A DNA stretch of 64,000 bases from Galaxea fascicularis (Eukaryota > Cnidaria > Anthozoa > Scleractinia > Euphylliidae), in NCBI GenBank assembly GCA_948470475.1, contig OX419339.1, positions 7,600,185-7,664,184 on the forward strand. Reading direction: 5' to 3'. Each line of letters starts with the position of its first letter. Position 1 is the first letter of the stretch. Position numbers and translations under genes: made by a program. Below are positions 1 through 15,900 of this stretch, one piece after another. The notes below the pieces were generated by a model. The model was not told the origin of the DNA, did no database searches, and worked only from the letters and a program-made list of their open reading frames with translations.

Positions 1-463
1 ATATGTGAATGACGCATGTCCTGGGAAAGTCGCAATGAAGAAAACACAACACGGTCACTTTTGACCAGAAAACGACAAGAAAAAGCGACTAAACCCAGAA
101 AAATATAGTTAAAAGGCCACACGCGGTCCAAACGACCAGAGCTTATTAACAACAACAACATTGACTTCATTGACAGACATCATTAAGAGAAGCCTCTGTT
201 ACCTACAGTTAGCACTGCCAAGCAAGATAATTTGATCTCGCTGTTTGCCATCTTATAATACAGCTCAATCGCGGTTAAGAAGTATTTATGGACGTGTTAT
301 TTTTTCCCTTGATATGAAACATCCTTTTGCCTTTCGTGGGGCTAACAAGGGAGTTGTTAACTCACGTAGCACGATTTCCAAAACAAAGTTCTCTACTTCA
401 GCATGACTCTAATATTTGCAAGTCAAGAATAGAGAACGTTCCCGTATGGTACTGATAACGCAC

Positions 464-950
464 CTGATGGTTACACAGGATGGCCACAGCACGGTTTGCT
501 CGGTTGTATGACAACACTTTCGCATTGACATTTTCCTCGGCCTCCGTAAGCTTGTCAAGTTGCTCTTGAAGCGTCATGGAGGCGTTGTATGTTCGAAAAA
601 CCTTGGCAGTCAAACCATCCATCAGCTCCGACAGGTGTTTGTTCAGTGACGTCGTCTAAAGAAAACAAGACGTTAGCAGATAATCAATAGGTGTTGCTCT
701 ATGGTGGGTGATCAAGTATTGGATTTGACGATAAAACAGTTGACTGTAAACGTCGGTACACACAAGGCGACCAGGCTCGCCGTCGCGCACAGCTCGCAGC
801 GACAATTCCTGCCGTTTGACATGCCTAGTTTCATGCGAAAACCAAATTCTGTTTTCGCGACCTGACGCACGAATTCAAACTCACTTGAATTCGTTCGTTA
901 TGTAACTGACACAGGTTTTCTGTGTCGAAACGTGTGCACTGGCAGGCGAC

Positions 951-981
<31 letters not shown>

Positions 982-3900
982 ATGGGAAAAAGTCATTAAT
1001 CTGTCCACAGACATGTTCCCTCGTGTGCACTTAGTAGACGTCTTGACCCAGCGATATTTCTCTCAAGGAAAGCACACGAAACGGCTTATCGCAGAGACAC
1101 GCACTTCACAAAACGGGTGATTCGAACTTTCAATCCTAAACCGGGTAGTTTGTTCAAGGACCTCAATCCTTTTATTCATAGTTACGCGTTGGTAGCAGAC
1201 TACATGTTAGTCATACCTTTATTTCCAATTCTGAACACTGTTGCATCGCTTAGCATCGTTATTACTTATTTTTCAGTTACATGTAAGTTAGCCCGGCGTT
1301 GATTTCGAGGCTGTAGGGAGGAACAGATTCTTTTCCAATTCTACGCTAAATGATGAATATACTTACGGTTAATCTGTCAAACAAGTCATCTGCTCCTTGC
1401 TTTCCTTTCATAAATATGCCCAGATTCTTGAAAACCTAGCAAAAATTGCTACAAGGATTACTTTACAGTTCGCGACTCGTTGACATTGTACTGTATCCCT
1501 GCGTCGATCAGACGTCATAGATAATTTGAGGAACAGACATCAGGACAACTGTTCACTGCCAAACTCATGGAAGGCAGTGGTTGATCAAGGACGCTGAGAT
1601 ATAGATTACTCGACATCCCTAATAGTCTTTACGACCTGGGTGCCATAGCAGACAATGATAATCAATATCAGCCCAAAATCCTCGACTCTACCTAACGCGC
1701 CGGTGCATGGTACCGGACGGCAATAAAAAAGATCTGGCCCCGTTGCTCAAAGAGCGGATAACTTTATTCAGCAGATAAGTCACTACTCAGTGGATTAAAA
1801 TGTAGGTGTGGTGCATTATAAGCGGTTTGGGTTATTCTCAGTTTGACCAGCTGGTAGTAGGGGTGCTTACCGTCAACACAGATCACCCGGTCAACATTTT
1901 ATGCGTAAATATTTAAGTTACACACTGTCTCAACAGAATTTGTATGACATCACGAATGTACCGCCGGCAACTTGAAAGACAAAACAGCATATGATGACCA
2001 TCACTTGAGCGGGTGGCCAACGCGTACCGTTTGATTGCCAGCCACGATTTCCGGGTTCCCTGTGTAAATGGTGAGCACCCTCTTTGTTTCCAAACTCTTC
2101 AAAAAGCTGCCCGGTTCACAAGGCAGCACTGCAATGCAAAGGCTAGGGCGAGTACCGAATTTCAGAATTTTGTGGTGAGACCTTTCTGATAGGGTGCTGA
2201 CTGAGTAAAACAGAATAAAATTTCATGTGACCATTTCGGGTTTAGTCTTCGTGCATGCTTTTCACGCCCGAGCAAGATTATTTGTTAAAGCAATTGTAAA
2301 AATCTTACGGTTGACGGTGCGTGGGTGCTGGAGGGACATGTTATGAGGAAACGAAGAATTTCTCCTACCTTCTTTTCGACCGGCACAAAGTTCCAGTAAC
2401 GAACCGAGTCCTTACCAAGGAAATCAAACTCAACAACATTCTCCTTGTCTTCCCATTCCGTGTGGAGCTCTAGAGAGTAAAACGACATCTCATCAACGAT
2501 TTTGTTTACAACAGAAGTTGAAGTTTGCGGAAAAGATGCAGTTCTGGGCCCAGTGTTCGAAAGCCGATGAATACTAATTCACGTTTAAAAATTAACCAAG
2601 GAGTTTAATATTTCTCTATCCCCTAACGTTGTTCAACGTTGACATTCTGCAAAATTTTAGATGAGAGGAAGTCATCACTGAAAAACAAACAGCAGCGAAA
2701 GAAACTTTCAACCAAAAGTTAAAAAAACAAAACTTAAGTTTACGCTAATCCTGGATTGCTACGATTATCAGTTGAGTTTGGACCAAGCGAAGTTTGGCGC
2801 CCAAGTTTTGCCGTTGAAACCACGTTGTTGTCAAGAGTAACGCAAATAGTATATTTTCACAGCAACATGACAGCCCGAAAAGTTGCCAATGGATACTATT
2901 TGCGTTCCCCTTGATAACAACGTGGTTTCAACGGCAAAACTTGGGCGCCAAACTTCTCTCGGTCCAAACTCACCTGATAATCGTAGTAAGTCAATCGGCT
3001 TTCGAATAACCGGACCGAGGTGAATCAAAAGGCACTGCATGAAACGCTTTGTTTACAAAACATTCGGTAAACATGTCAAAATTATTTTTCTCATTCACTT
3101 ACTAATGTGCTCCACTCTCAATGAACAACAGCCAACAGTGTCAGCAGTTTCTTCATCTTTTTCGTGTCCAGCTCGAAGAGCAAGCTATACGGAGTGAAAC
3201 AATCGGTTTTCACTTCATTGCGTCCAACAGTGACTAAGTTGAGTACAAATGTGACTCAAGATTCAACAGAAGGTAAAAATTTAACGCGCCACTAAGCACT
3301 TCCATATAGGGGGAACTTTCCTTGGCCTTGAGGGAGCCCCAGAATGGAGGTTCCACTGATGTACCTTTAAACTTTTAAACGACTACCTCCTGTCAAATGG
3401 AGACAATCTTCAGAAAATCGCATTCAAACCTGGGCATCCTTTGAGTTGCTTTGGTTCTAATATAATTCCTTTTGCAGGTTTATAAAGAAGGTAAATGTGG
3501 AATAAAAAATAAATAGTCTACCGTACATCCGCAATAACATTTCACAACAACCGAACAAAGTCCGACGTGTTTGATGACATCTTGGCTTTTTTCCTCGTTC
3601 ATAATCGAACCATTGCACAAGTACTGGCAGCAGTTCAAATCAGTTCTAAGGTGAGTCTCTCACAAGCGCAATTGCCCTCCGTTTATCAAAGCAAGAAGGT
3701 CAAGTTTTTGAAACAATGACCAGTACAAGAAAACAGGTATCTGCCTGCACAAAACTGTTAACTCTCTAAAATTACTGCTTTAATGAAAGAAGCTTCATTT
3801 TTACCTTATCGATAAAGTAAAGGGCTACACCTCTGTAGAAAAATAATAAAATATATCAAAGAGCAGTTCTAGAAAAAAAAACAGTTGAACAACTCCAAAC

Positions 3901-6900
3901 TGCACCGACGGAGCAGGGTTTTCAATTTAAGCCGGCGCCCGACGCAAGTCACCGGCTACTTTAAGCGTTTGCAACGGATACTTCGGCTTAAACCTCGGCT
4001 CCGCCGCACTCTGCTGCTATCGCGGCGCAGTAGTCGTCCGGGTACTTCTGAATATCCTCCTGCTACTTTTTTTCTTTCTCTCAAACCCCTGCGGAGGCGT
4101 CGCCACTCGAATAGCACCACCTTGCAAGCATAAAAACAGTAATGGTGACTGTGACGAGGCTCTAGGATATGGGATTTTTTCCAAGAAATTTTGAATTAGA
4201 TCCTCGGCTACTTTGATAGAAGAAGCGCACAACCGCCATATAACATCTGCTGGAAAACCTGGCTTCTCTTAGTATACCCCCACCTCTATAGCCTTGTTTA
4301 TCGTGTGGATATTATTTCTTATACTGTGAATAACAGATATATTTTGCCAATAGGTGTTGCCACTAAAGAAATGCCACTCTCGAGAAGTCAAAAGACAATA
4401 ATATCGAAATTTCTGTCTAGTGAAGCTCTGACTAGATACCCCACTCTGATATTTTTAACTTTATGGATCTTTTTTGTTATACTGTGAAGAAAAAGAGTTT
4501 TTTCTTCATTGCGCATTGTGCTACAAACCACTACATTGAAGAATTTGTTGTTAAGTTTACGAACCTCTGCCGTAGCCTCATTTCCTTTGACTTCCAGTCC
4601 TCTTCATACTGTTGTCTTATTTTCCTAACACAATCCTACACAGGCGAGACAATCATAGCTGCATCACTACTTGAACCCTTCCTTTCACTTAACATAAGCG
4701 CTTTTGCCTTGCCCATCAAGCAATTAATCAGTTATTGCAGCCTCAATTTTACTGCCCGTCCGGGTTACGAGTCATTTCTCCACACAGACAACTAAGTTCT
4801 GCAGGCTTGATGCCTTTGTGAAAAATACACTGCGCCAATTTGTTCATAAATTTAAGGCAATGTTTAATGGCCTTTCAAGAGCTAGTAGAAACCTTGGGTT
4901 ATCTTTCCTTCAGGTTTTTAATTGATAAAAGTATTTGCATCGTACCTTGCACTTATGGCCGGGTTAAACCTGTATAGTGGTGTTTGTAAAAATGGACAGA
5001 GCATCATTTGGATTCTTACTGGTGGCCTAAATTGCAGGCAAAAGCATGGAAGGGGACGAGTAGCAAAAAAAGAAAGCAGCGCAGCGCATCTGTCCCTATT
5101 TTTTAAGTTAAGCTTAAGACCTATCTTTTTCAACAAGCCTATTTTTAGACTTTCAACTGATTTTTTTTATTCTCTTTTTATATTGTTACATTTGTAGTTT
5201 TTAGTGTATAGATTATGATTTATTTGACACTATAAAGCGCATTTGGGCGTTAGGAAAATGCGCCATAGAAATTTCTTAATAAATTAAATTAAAAAGACGG
5301 AACCCTTCATTATTCCTCTCATTATCTTACTTCCTACTGGCTGATGGGATATATGTAGGTCAAGCAGATGTCATTGCCTTTTAAACCCTTCAAAGCCTAT
5401 TTAAATTCTCATTTATTGTTCCTATACACTTCCTATAGACGTAGTAGGGAGAAATTGTTAAAATATCAAGAAAATTCATCCTGTGCGATCCTGTCCTTCA
5501 TTATCGTGACCACTCTGTTTTATAAAGAGTAGATACTTCAAGGAAAAATCTGATGTTAAGGGTTTAATTAAAGGGTTTTAAACAACTCCTACCTTCAATT
5601 TCCTTGCCGTTTCATACTTCTGCCAGTCCTTCTCACCCTGTAAAAATATCACAATGTTTCAGAGCCTTCAGAGTAAGTTACTGTAAACAATAGCAAGCAT
5701 AACATGGCACAACATACTGTAATTCTGGTAAACTGGAGAGCTGTGTAACAAGGTGAAAGTTTTCTGTTACTAACATTTAAAAATGTTGTAGTGAAGTAGT
5801 TTGTGAATTTGACATCATATCTCAAATGATCGAGATTCATTCGGCAGTGTAGTTTACTAATAAAGGTTTCTATTATTAACAAAAACGTTTGAAACACGTT
5901 CAAATTTACACAGAAGAATAAGAATAGGGATGAAATAGGAATAGGATGTATCTAAATTTAAAAAGACATCTATCTATAAAACATTGTTTAAATCTCCAAA
6001 TATTCACTCATGGCAAAATACAGTACACTGGTGGCGGCGTGGTCACAGTTCCCCTTGCCTGATCTTCTATGGCATCAAGGCAATGAGTGGGTTGTTGATA
6101 TCAGAACAAATGCTACTCCATAGTCTGCTATCATACTCATCCAACAGATCATGAACAGAAATGGTATGTTTAACAAAGCCAAATATCAAGCAGGGTTCTC
6201 AATGGATTTTTAAGTAGGAGGTAATCACTGATTAAGTAGGAGGCTCTTCAGCAAAGCCAGAAGAAACAAAACAAAGAAAGAAAAGCAACTTCAACACAAA
6301 GTAAGCAGCTATAAATCCCAAAGTAAGCGACAATCAATCGCCAGGTGCCAACTTCTATTGAGAACCCTGTCTCAAGGCTCTCAATTGTAGTCTACCTTCT
6401 GTAATAACTACCAATGTGGCTGTCACTAAATTTAGGTCCGTTCTTATTGAAGTGGGTTTGCCTATAGATCATTCATGTAATTAAGTTAAGGTCCGTTCTT
6501 GATGAAGTGGGTTTGCCTATAGATCATTCATGTACATAAGAAACCTCACCTTTAATCTTGATGTGGGATTCAACATGACATACTTGTAACTTCCTTGGAT
6601 ATTTTCCACCCAGCAGGCCAGCCAAGACACCTGAAGAGAGTGCAAGATACACATTTATACCATGCCATTGAAAATACAGTCACTCAGAAAGAGGACAAAC
6701 CATTGCATTTTGATTGGTATTCCACCAAACATTCCTATCGAGCACTGCATTGATTTTGTAATGTATTGTGTATGACATGGTATACAATAAAATATTATGT
6801 AAAGCTTTATTGTGATATACCACAGATATATTACCATAAATGATCTGATAAACGCCTTCTCTCTAATGAACGCCTCCTATCTTATTAAAGCTCCCCCTAA

Positions 6901-9900
6901 GCTGACAAGTTTGAATTAAACGCCCCTCTCTAACAAATGTCCCCCTTCCCTGAAAACCACACATAAACAGATGTACATGATGAGGACTCAGATGTTGACA
7001 TTGAGCTATAAGAACTACCAGTACCCTTTTCTGCCACTTTGTATGTACCATATACTGTTATGGATTTGTAGACAGTTTAGCCTTATCAGTGTACCACATA
7101 CTGTTATGGATTTGTAGATGGTTTAGCCTTATCAGTGGACTGGACACTTGAAATTTAATAAATGCCCATGGCGTTTATTGGATCATTATTTTACTGTGTT
7201 TGTATTTTTTTTTTGCATACACACTAAGTCGAGTGTGAACATAATTATACCAAGAAAACACAAGTGAGCATTGCATAACTATTATGTACACACATATGTA
7301 ACCTGCGATCAGGCGTTTTGAGGGAGGCTATGATCGCAGGTAAATACACATGACATCTTCTTTTCTCTTGGAATATACATGTAGTGTCCAAGAGCAAGGT
7401 AGAGTAAGGTAGTAAGTTGAATATTTTTGCTGTCGCTACAGCAAAGGAAGCTTCTTGTCGTCAAGATTATCACCCAGAGCTCCATGTCATTCTACATATA
7501 GTTAATTTTCATTCCAGGCAGTGTTCCTGATTATCCAGAATATTGTCATAGAATGAGGCTTTTACTGTAAGAACCACAGCTAACATGAAAACACTTCCAC
7601 TACCTTATTATCGTGAGAAACCTTTTGCCATTTGTGACCTTGAGGAGCTTCAGGAACTTTGGCACCCCTGCAAGAGAGTATTTATACAATAATGTACTTG
7701 TAATGAACAAACATCCAGTCAGATACGAAGTTACTATCCTGCAATGAAAAATCAATATAGAGCTTGTGGGATGTGACTCAGTGTGACAAGAATACCTCAC
7801 AATTTCATGTGTCCAGGTAAGCTGAAAGTCACACAGAGGGCACCATGGCCAAGTGTTCTAAACTGACATTAAAATTTCAAAAATACAAAGTACAGAACAC
7901 CCACAAAGTTGGTTCAAGAATTCAAAATATAAGCCTCAGCCATACACTGTATAACATGAAACCTAGGACTGGTCATACAAAATTTGTGGCAGGAATGAAT
8001 TCCCACATACTTGCCAATGTTGATGATTATATCTTCAGGCTTAATTCTCTTTTTGAGTTTTCCCATCTTTGGGTGGTCACCACGCCCTCGGAATAAACCA
8101 GGAGGTTCAATCTTGAAATTCCCAACTCTCTGCTTATGGCCATCCATGAGACAGTAGCCATACTCTTCTATAATTTTCTCATTTTCCTTCTTCAGTTCCT
8201 GTTTCTGCTCCTTTGTCCAGTTTTTTCTCTCTTCAGATTTCTGCAAGAAAAATAAATCAAGACTAAATACTCAGTCCATACAACAAAGACAAAAACAAAT
8301 ACCTCTTCCTAACCTAGTTCAAGGACTAAACTGAAAATTATGGACCAGGGTTTTCCCCCTTGATTTATCAAGTGCTTCCGTAACAACTTACATACAGTAT
8401 AAGACCCAAAAAACGAGGTTAGTGAGATATTTATTGTACCTCTGAAGTTAATTGGGCACACAGGCAAGTAAACTAGTTTAAGTCAAGCAGTGACGTTCAA
8501 ATTTAGCGGGCCATACGGTGGAATACAGCCCATATGATTGACCAATTACAGTACACATACTAACTGAGAGATATGATACTTAACTGGCATGCCGGGATAA
8601 ACAAGCAAGCAAAACAATTGCATCCACAGTGAAAATGAACCATCGAAAAAAAAAAAAAATCTTTTCAATAATTATTGCTCAACAGTGGAACTGTTGCATT
8701 CAGTATCTCACCCTAACCACTCCTCCAAAAATTTTCAAATATGTATTGTTTCAATGAAATGCCGTTATGTCACCTTGTTGATACAATTGATGTAATCTTG
8801 TCAAATTGAAATTTACCTTAACAAAGTATGCATGCATTTCCTTAAAGTCGCATTTTGTAAGATCCTTTATAACTTTTCTTTCTTCAGCTGACATCTCTTT
8901 CCGCCAGTCCTCAAAGAAGTTCTTGTTGAAAACAGGTTTGCTTGTGTAGTCATGATCAAGCATCTTGGCGTAGAAGGAAGCCACCTAGGGTTAAATTCTG
9001 CCAAATTAGTTTGCTATAAAGCATTAGAAAACAAGTTCAATGCTTCACTTAAAGGACCCAAAAATAACTAAACTGTCTCACAAAGTGTAAAGACCATGAA
9101 CAACTAAGTGAATATTGATTAAAAGTGCATGTTGCTATCAACCAAAGCATTTTCATGTAAGCTGATATGGTCTGTTAAGTAAGGGACTTTACCTCTTCTG
9201 CTTCCAATGTAAGCTTCAGGTGTTTTCCTTTAAAATGATGAATAAAGAGAACATTATTTAAATATTAATAATGATGTTAATTTATTTTGTTCCTTTGACC
9301 TCCTGGGCACAAGGCAGGAAACCCTAAAATATCCCACAAAAGATTTGAAAATGCACTTCAAAAGCATTTGAATATTTGAAAATAACACAACCATTTCCTT
9401 CAGTGTGGGGCATATTGAATGACAAAGAAAGGCAAGATATTATCACAACAATACATATCTTAAAGACATAGGAAACATTAAACAATAATTATTGTTAGTG
9501 CAACAGAGACTCACCATCATAATAAAACTTGACGTCATCAGGAAGAGGTTCATATGGAGGTGGAAAATATGGTCCCTAGAAATAGAATGATTACCATGAT
9601 CATGAATTGACAATGCAATGGCCCTTACAAAATATCAGTCCTCCCATCCCAACCCCAATGGAATGGGAATTGAACTTTTCTGAGGCGAGTATGGGATCTC
9701 AAGACCACTGCATACCTTCTCGGAAGAGGGCTGTTTGTTAACAATAACACACAGAGTTTACTATGAGAGTAAAATTACAATTGCAATTTTAGAGAAAAGA
9801 TTACCTTATGTTCCATGTGCAGCCATTTGACTCCTTCGGGAAGTTGCTCTTCCTCCCACCTGAATAATTCAAGCGAAAAATAGAGAAAATAGGCTTCTGA

Positions 9901-12900
9901 AAAATTATAAGAACCAGAGGATTTCCGTTAAAAAAACAACAACAACAATAACAACTACTGATGCATGACATTTAAATTAAAAAACATTGTGTAAGACATT
10001 TTTCCCAAAGATATGTGTTGTTTTAGTGTAGGAGCCTTCAGAACAATTTGTAAGAAAGGTAGCTAATCCAATTTTACAAATATTACTACCTAAACAGAAT
10101 GCCAACAATAAGCCTACTAGTTTCATAGCCATAGATACAAAAATTGCCTTGATAGGTTACTCTATCCATATTTAAATTCAAACAGAGGATAAAAACCTGT
10201 GAAATGCCAGGTATGAAAAAAGCCTGTCCATCTATCAGGTTCTGACATCACTGACATGTATGGGTTTTGTATTCTTCATTTTTAGACTGTTTTCAAGGAT
10301 TTGAAAGGATAGCAACGTGCACAAGCTCTTTTCAACCAGCTGCAGAACACATTTAAGCAAAACTCCAACCCAAAATGATCATAAGAAATTTGTTCCATGA
10401 AAAAAATTCATATACATGTACTAACCATTTCCAAACTTCCTTTTCCTCTTCTTTCTTTTTCTTTCCTTTTTCCTTTGCAAAATATAACAGTGAGTTATGA
10501 TACGGCTGTAACAGCAGTAATGGCACACCACAATTACAGCAGGTGATTAATTGTTAGTATAATTTTAGTTCCAGTAATTAATTTTCTCAGTTGATAGATA
10601 TTACAGTATTATTTTGCTGGTGTAATACAAGATATTTTAATTTGTAAATTATTTAAAATAGCACAAGTACATTTTTAAGTATTTTTACGTGATACTAAGT
10701 ATCCTGGTGAATACCTCTGCCGTTGATTGAACTTCCTGTGTTTCTTTTTTCACCTTTTTCTTTGCACTGCCACTTTTGTCTTCCTTCTTCACTTGTTTTG
10801 GTGTGCTTTTCTTAGCACTCTTGGCCTGAAAGTGAACACCCATTACTGACATGCATTCTAACTAAATTTAAAGCAGTTTCTAGTTAATCTAATCTAGTTT
10901 CCACATCAATAACAACCCAGTATTGTCAGCATCAAGTAACCAATAATATAACCCATCCAACTTTGGTGAGATGTAAGTCCACCACAGGACACCCAGATGT
11001 AAGTGACTGAGAATTTTCTCATTCACTACATCCTCCTGTATGGGATGCACGTTCATAAAGAGAGACTCACCAATGGTTTACTATCTTCATCATCACTGTC
11101 ACTTTCTTTACTTGCACTTTTCTTCCTCTTACGCTGGTAAATGACAGCACAAAACAAGTAGTGGTATATTTAATAATAATATATTATTATCCTATGAGAT
11201 CACACAGAATGCCACCAGATAATAAGCTGAATTTGTAGACAAAGCTGGCTAATTAAAGTCTGGGGACATTCCACTGTTTTCTCCCCAGTCACAGCATTAA
11301 TTGCTTAATTTCATGCCGAAATCTTTTCAATCAAGCTGAAATTTAAGTTTGGTTTGACCTGAAAACAGGATTTGATCCCCGTGAAATAATAACTACAGTA
11401 TGGGGCTTGGAGGAGAATGCAAAGTAAAGACATATTGAAAAAAACATTCAAGGACAAAAATGCAATAATTATTGTGGATGATGTACACTGTATAATTATG
11501 AAATAAATTATAATTACATGAAGTGCAGATATGAAATGGAATGAAGAAAGATCCTCGCAGTTGTGAATGCAAATTTTACACAAAGCCTGAAAGAAGTCCA
11601 AGACTGCAACACTGTTTGAACCCGTCACCTCACAATGCATTGCACCGGCATTGCAAGGTCACAAGTTCAAACCCTGTTTAAGTCCTTAATTTTTTTCAGG
11701 CTTCACTATATAATTGCACACATTGCATTTACAATTGCGAGGATCCTTCTTTTTAATGATAAAACTGCAATTTCAGTTGTAATCAGGTTGATTTTTTATT
11801 ACAGGTTTTATGACAGATTCTAAGATGACATTTGGAAAGTAGTATATTGTAGTCTGGGCTAAAACCCAAATTTGGATTGCTTAGGCAAACTTGTTTCATA
11901 AGGCAAAGATGAATTCAAAATGCCTGACTCATTGAAAGATTGATGCTCTTTGGAAGTACAGTACTTACAGAGGCAGTAGCATTTGCCTTCTGGCCAGATG
12001 ACCCTTTTTCTGCTGGCTTTGCTTTTTTCTTTTGCAAGGGAGTTTTGTTTATTCTAAAATTATAAGGACAATAATGCTTTAGCCTCATGAGAAAATCAAA
12101 ATACATTACACTGTAACCTTAAGAAGCAAGTCCTGAAACAAATAAAGCCAACACACACATATTATATTGACGAAAGAACAGAAGAGTTTGCTCAACCCTT
12201 TAAACTGTAAGATGAAAATTTGTTGCCCCAACACATTTCCTACAGTAAAAACTCGCATAAAAGAAACCATGTTTTTCAGTTTCAGGCTGATGCCATTCTT
12301 ATATATTGGGTACTTAGTGAAAAATCAGCCTCAAGCTGTTCGGCACTAAGACTCACTTTGAAAAAGAGACCTGAGGTAATTCAAAAATGGCCTATTTATC
12401 AGGAAGAATTGGTTCTTATTATGGTGTTCTTTTTAACCAAATTTCAGCCTTAAGGTTCTTAATCCACTTGTTCTTTTAGGCAGGTTTTTACTGTAGTAAT
12501 TTCAAACAGGCATACACATCCCCAACCCCCAACCCCCTTGAGATACAATCCTGGTAATCTCCTCACTAACTACAGCGTACTTTCTATTGCCATTTCTTAT
12601 AAAATTCTCTCCCTACAGTGGATTGTGTCCCTGACTATAAAACGTTGATCAAATGACTAACTGCAAAAGGCCTATTGTAACTGCTCAACATGCAGCAACT
12701 TTTAAAAAATAATTTTAGGGGTTTGGTTAATCTGAATAGAATGTTATATCTTATGTAAAATAAGAGAACACATGTACATGTACATCTATGTATGTGATGT
12801 TACTGCCAAAACCTTGTTGCAAACGACATCAACACACAAATAAGAGACAAACCAACTAGAGTCAAACCCCTACATACATACTTTACACAACATACATGTA

Positions 12901-15900
12901 CACCTGGGTGACTGTGCATCACTGTGTTACTTCCAGTATTATTTTATATCATGCCACTTTTAAATTTTGTAGTACAAAACTTGTGGATTACATGTATTTC
13001 TTAACGAAAATGCTGCAAAGCAGATACAAACCTTGCCGCCTTTTAACAGTGATCCAAAATAACAACATAAAAGGAAAAAAGGAGCAAATTACAAATTGTA
13101 TAATTATGTCACAGTTAAAAATTAAATTCAGGTAAATTTTTTTTAACCTAGGTTGAAAATTAATTTCCTTTGTCTCCTAACCCTAATTTTGAATAATAAG
13201 GCTTATGAGACCAAGGGATTTGAAAATCAACCTAGGTTAAAATTTTTTTACGTACAACATATACACAAACAGTACATGTACTTAACTTGTGGAAATATAT
13301 CAAAGGTATCAAATGGAAGGGAAAAGATTGGTATTAATAATTTATATTGTTTTTGTTTGGTTCTGCTTCTTGTAGCTCAGTGTAAGGAAAGTTGTGATTA
13401 AAGTTTCAGACAGTGAAAGACAACAATCCAAACCAAAGCTGGAGATCTTGATTTGAGAGTCAAAAAAAAAAGGCAAGTGTTATTTGAAGAAAAAAAATGA
13501 TGGTCAAGTTGAACCTCACCAAAGGTGCATCATCATCGTCGTCATTGTCACTATCTACATGTTTTTTGACAGTTTTTACTCCATCTGCTTTCTTCTCCTT
13601 CTTTTCCTTTTTCAATCCATCCATTTTCTTGTCCCCTTTTTTCTCCAGCTTCACTGCTTTCCCAGTCTTCACCTTATCATGCTTATCAGTCTTGACTGAT
13701 TTGGTTTTTTCATCAATCGCACTATTTAGTGCTGACTGGACAGGTTTCGGTGCTGGACTTCTAGGTTCAGTTTTTACTTTCACTGCTGATTGTCTGTTAC
13801 GATCACAGTAAAAAAAAATAAATAAAAATAATCAACCTCTTTGCTAGCGGCAAAATTTTCAAATAATTACGTTACAAAAACATACAGCATCAATAAAGTA
13901 GCCAGGGATCGACACTGTAATCCCTGCCTACCTAATGGATAAATTTATCAGCTAAATCTCAGCTCAAAGCTTTCTTATTAAGAAAGAACCAGTGTAATGC
14001 AATTCTTTCACTAGAAATGCCACACAGGTTTGCCACTAAATTTTTCATCCTTTCAAATTTAATTCAAAATGACAAGAAAAATTAATATCATGAAACATGT
14101 CACATAAGCTCAAAATTAATGTGCTTGCAACATGTTGAGTACTTCCTGTAAAGTTTGTCTTCATCAGGATTTTGATTGGACATCCACAATGTCCACAAAG
14201 TGACAATATTGTGAGACAAACAACCAAAACTAAGCTTTCAGGAAAACATTACTTACTTGGCAGTGGCTCTGGCGGCCTAAAACAACAACAGAATAATTCT
14301 ATGATCAGTTGACTTTCAAAATCAATGCAAATCAAACATGTTCTTTCATTTTTATTGTTACTACATATGCAATCATCCTGATGAACGTAATTTACTACCA
14401 AAAGGAGATTCTCATCTCAGAGATCCTGCACATCAATTTTTTTCAAGGGTGGAGGGAAGACACGACCATGCCCCTTGCTACAGCTGCAGTATGCTGTGTT
14501 TAAATCTGGAAGTATGTAATCTACTATCACTAAAGAGCAAAGTTACTGAACCCTGACTGACTGAGACAGAAGGCATTTTTTCTTCATCAAGGGCATTTTT
14601 GGTAATCAAAGTTTGGTAATCATTTTTGGTAATCTAACTTTGCTTCTTTGGCCAGGACTTTTAAGTGACTTTGGTTAAGAATAAAGCTCATTGAATCAAT
14701 TGGTTCGTTAAATTTGATTAAAACTTGTACATGTACTTGCACAAAGTGTGCTTTCCAGCAGTGTTCACATTTATTCACAAATCATGCACATATATGCATA
14801 AATTCTTGGTGGAACACACATACAGAGGGCGTGCACCCCAAAATTTTGAAGCCGAGGAGCCAAGGATACATTTTTTTCTAAAACCAAGTCTGAACACTGC
14901 TTCTCAAAAAGAAATTAACTGCATGCCCAATTCTCTGATTAATTTTACCCTTTAAGTGATAAACAAAAAAATTGCATGTTTCCATATAAAATATTAAGGA
15001 TTGATCATCACTCACCCTCTGACCTCTTATATGTTTTCAGAAGTTGCTGAAAATTCCAGAAACTACTGAAAGCATACATGGCGATTAAAATCCTTAATTT
15101 CACTCAACTTCATGCAGTTACCAATACAAATAAAAGCACACGCCATAAGTGGGTAATGCTATGCCAGGACTTAGCCCATCAGGAACCTTGAAACAGGAAA
15201 TAAATTTCCTGGAATCTCCTAATAGTGGATGCTGTTTTAAGGAACAATCTAGTGCTGCAGAGATATATAGATCTATATGTTCTGAGGACAGCTGACAAAA
15301 ATAAATAACACCACCCACCAAAGGAATATCATCGTCATCATCATCGTCGTCACTTGTAGGTTGACTTGATGCAACAGGACGTTTCTTTACCTGAAAAGTG
15401 TTTGAAAAAGAACCATGTCCATCAATGTTATATTCATGTAACAGTAAAGAAGACTTATTCTTGGTACTGTTATTTCAAATACATGTGTGGTGATAAGGTA
15501 ATATTAATCATAAAAACACTGAAAGTTGTTAATTAAAGTAAATTCAGCATGATAGCATTGGCCAAAATGTCATACATGTATTTTAAAAAGATCTGCCATA
15601 GCCATAGTGTACCTGTATTTAAGTGATTGTGACAACTAAAATTTTTGGTTGCAACATGAAAATTCACTGCAGATAAAAAACACATTTAATAACCCATTGA
15701 CTACCATGCCGGCCAAAACCGGCCGCAAAATACTCCCATGCTTCAAAATGTTGCAACTTTCTCAATCGTGCGAATATTGGCTCAACTGTCAGTTGTTAGC
15801 ATGAAATGGGATGCCCTTTAAATTTGGATATCCAATAAACGCAAGAAACGTAGCACTTTTGACCAAATATGACCTTTTGAGTTTGGACAAGAACAAAAAT

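Noticed and set aside
932..1120. Poly-Lys frame
   Set aside because: Produced by the poly(A) tract at 943-979.
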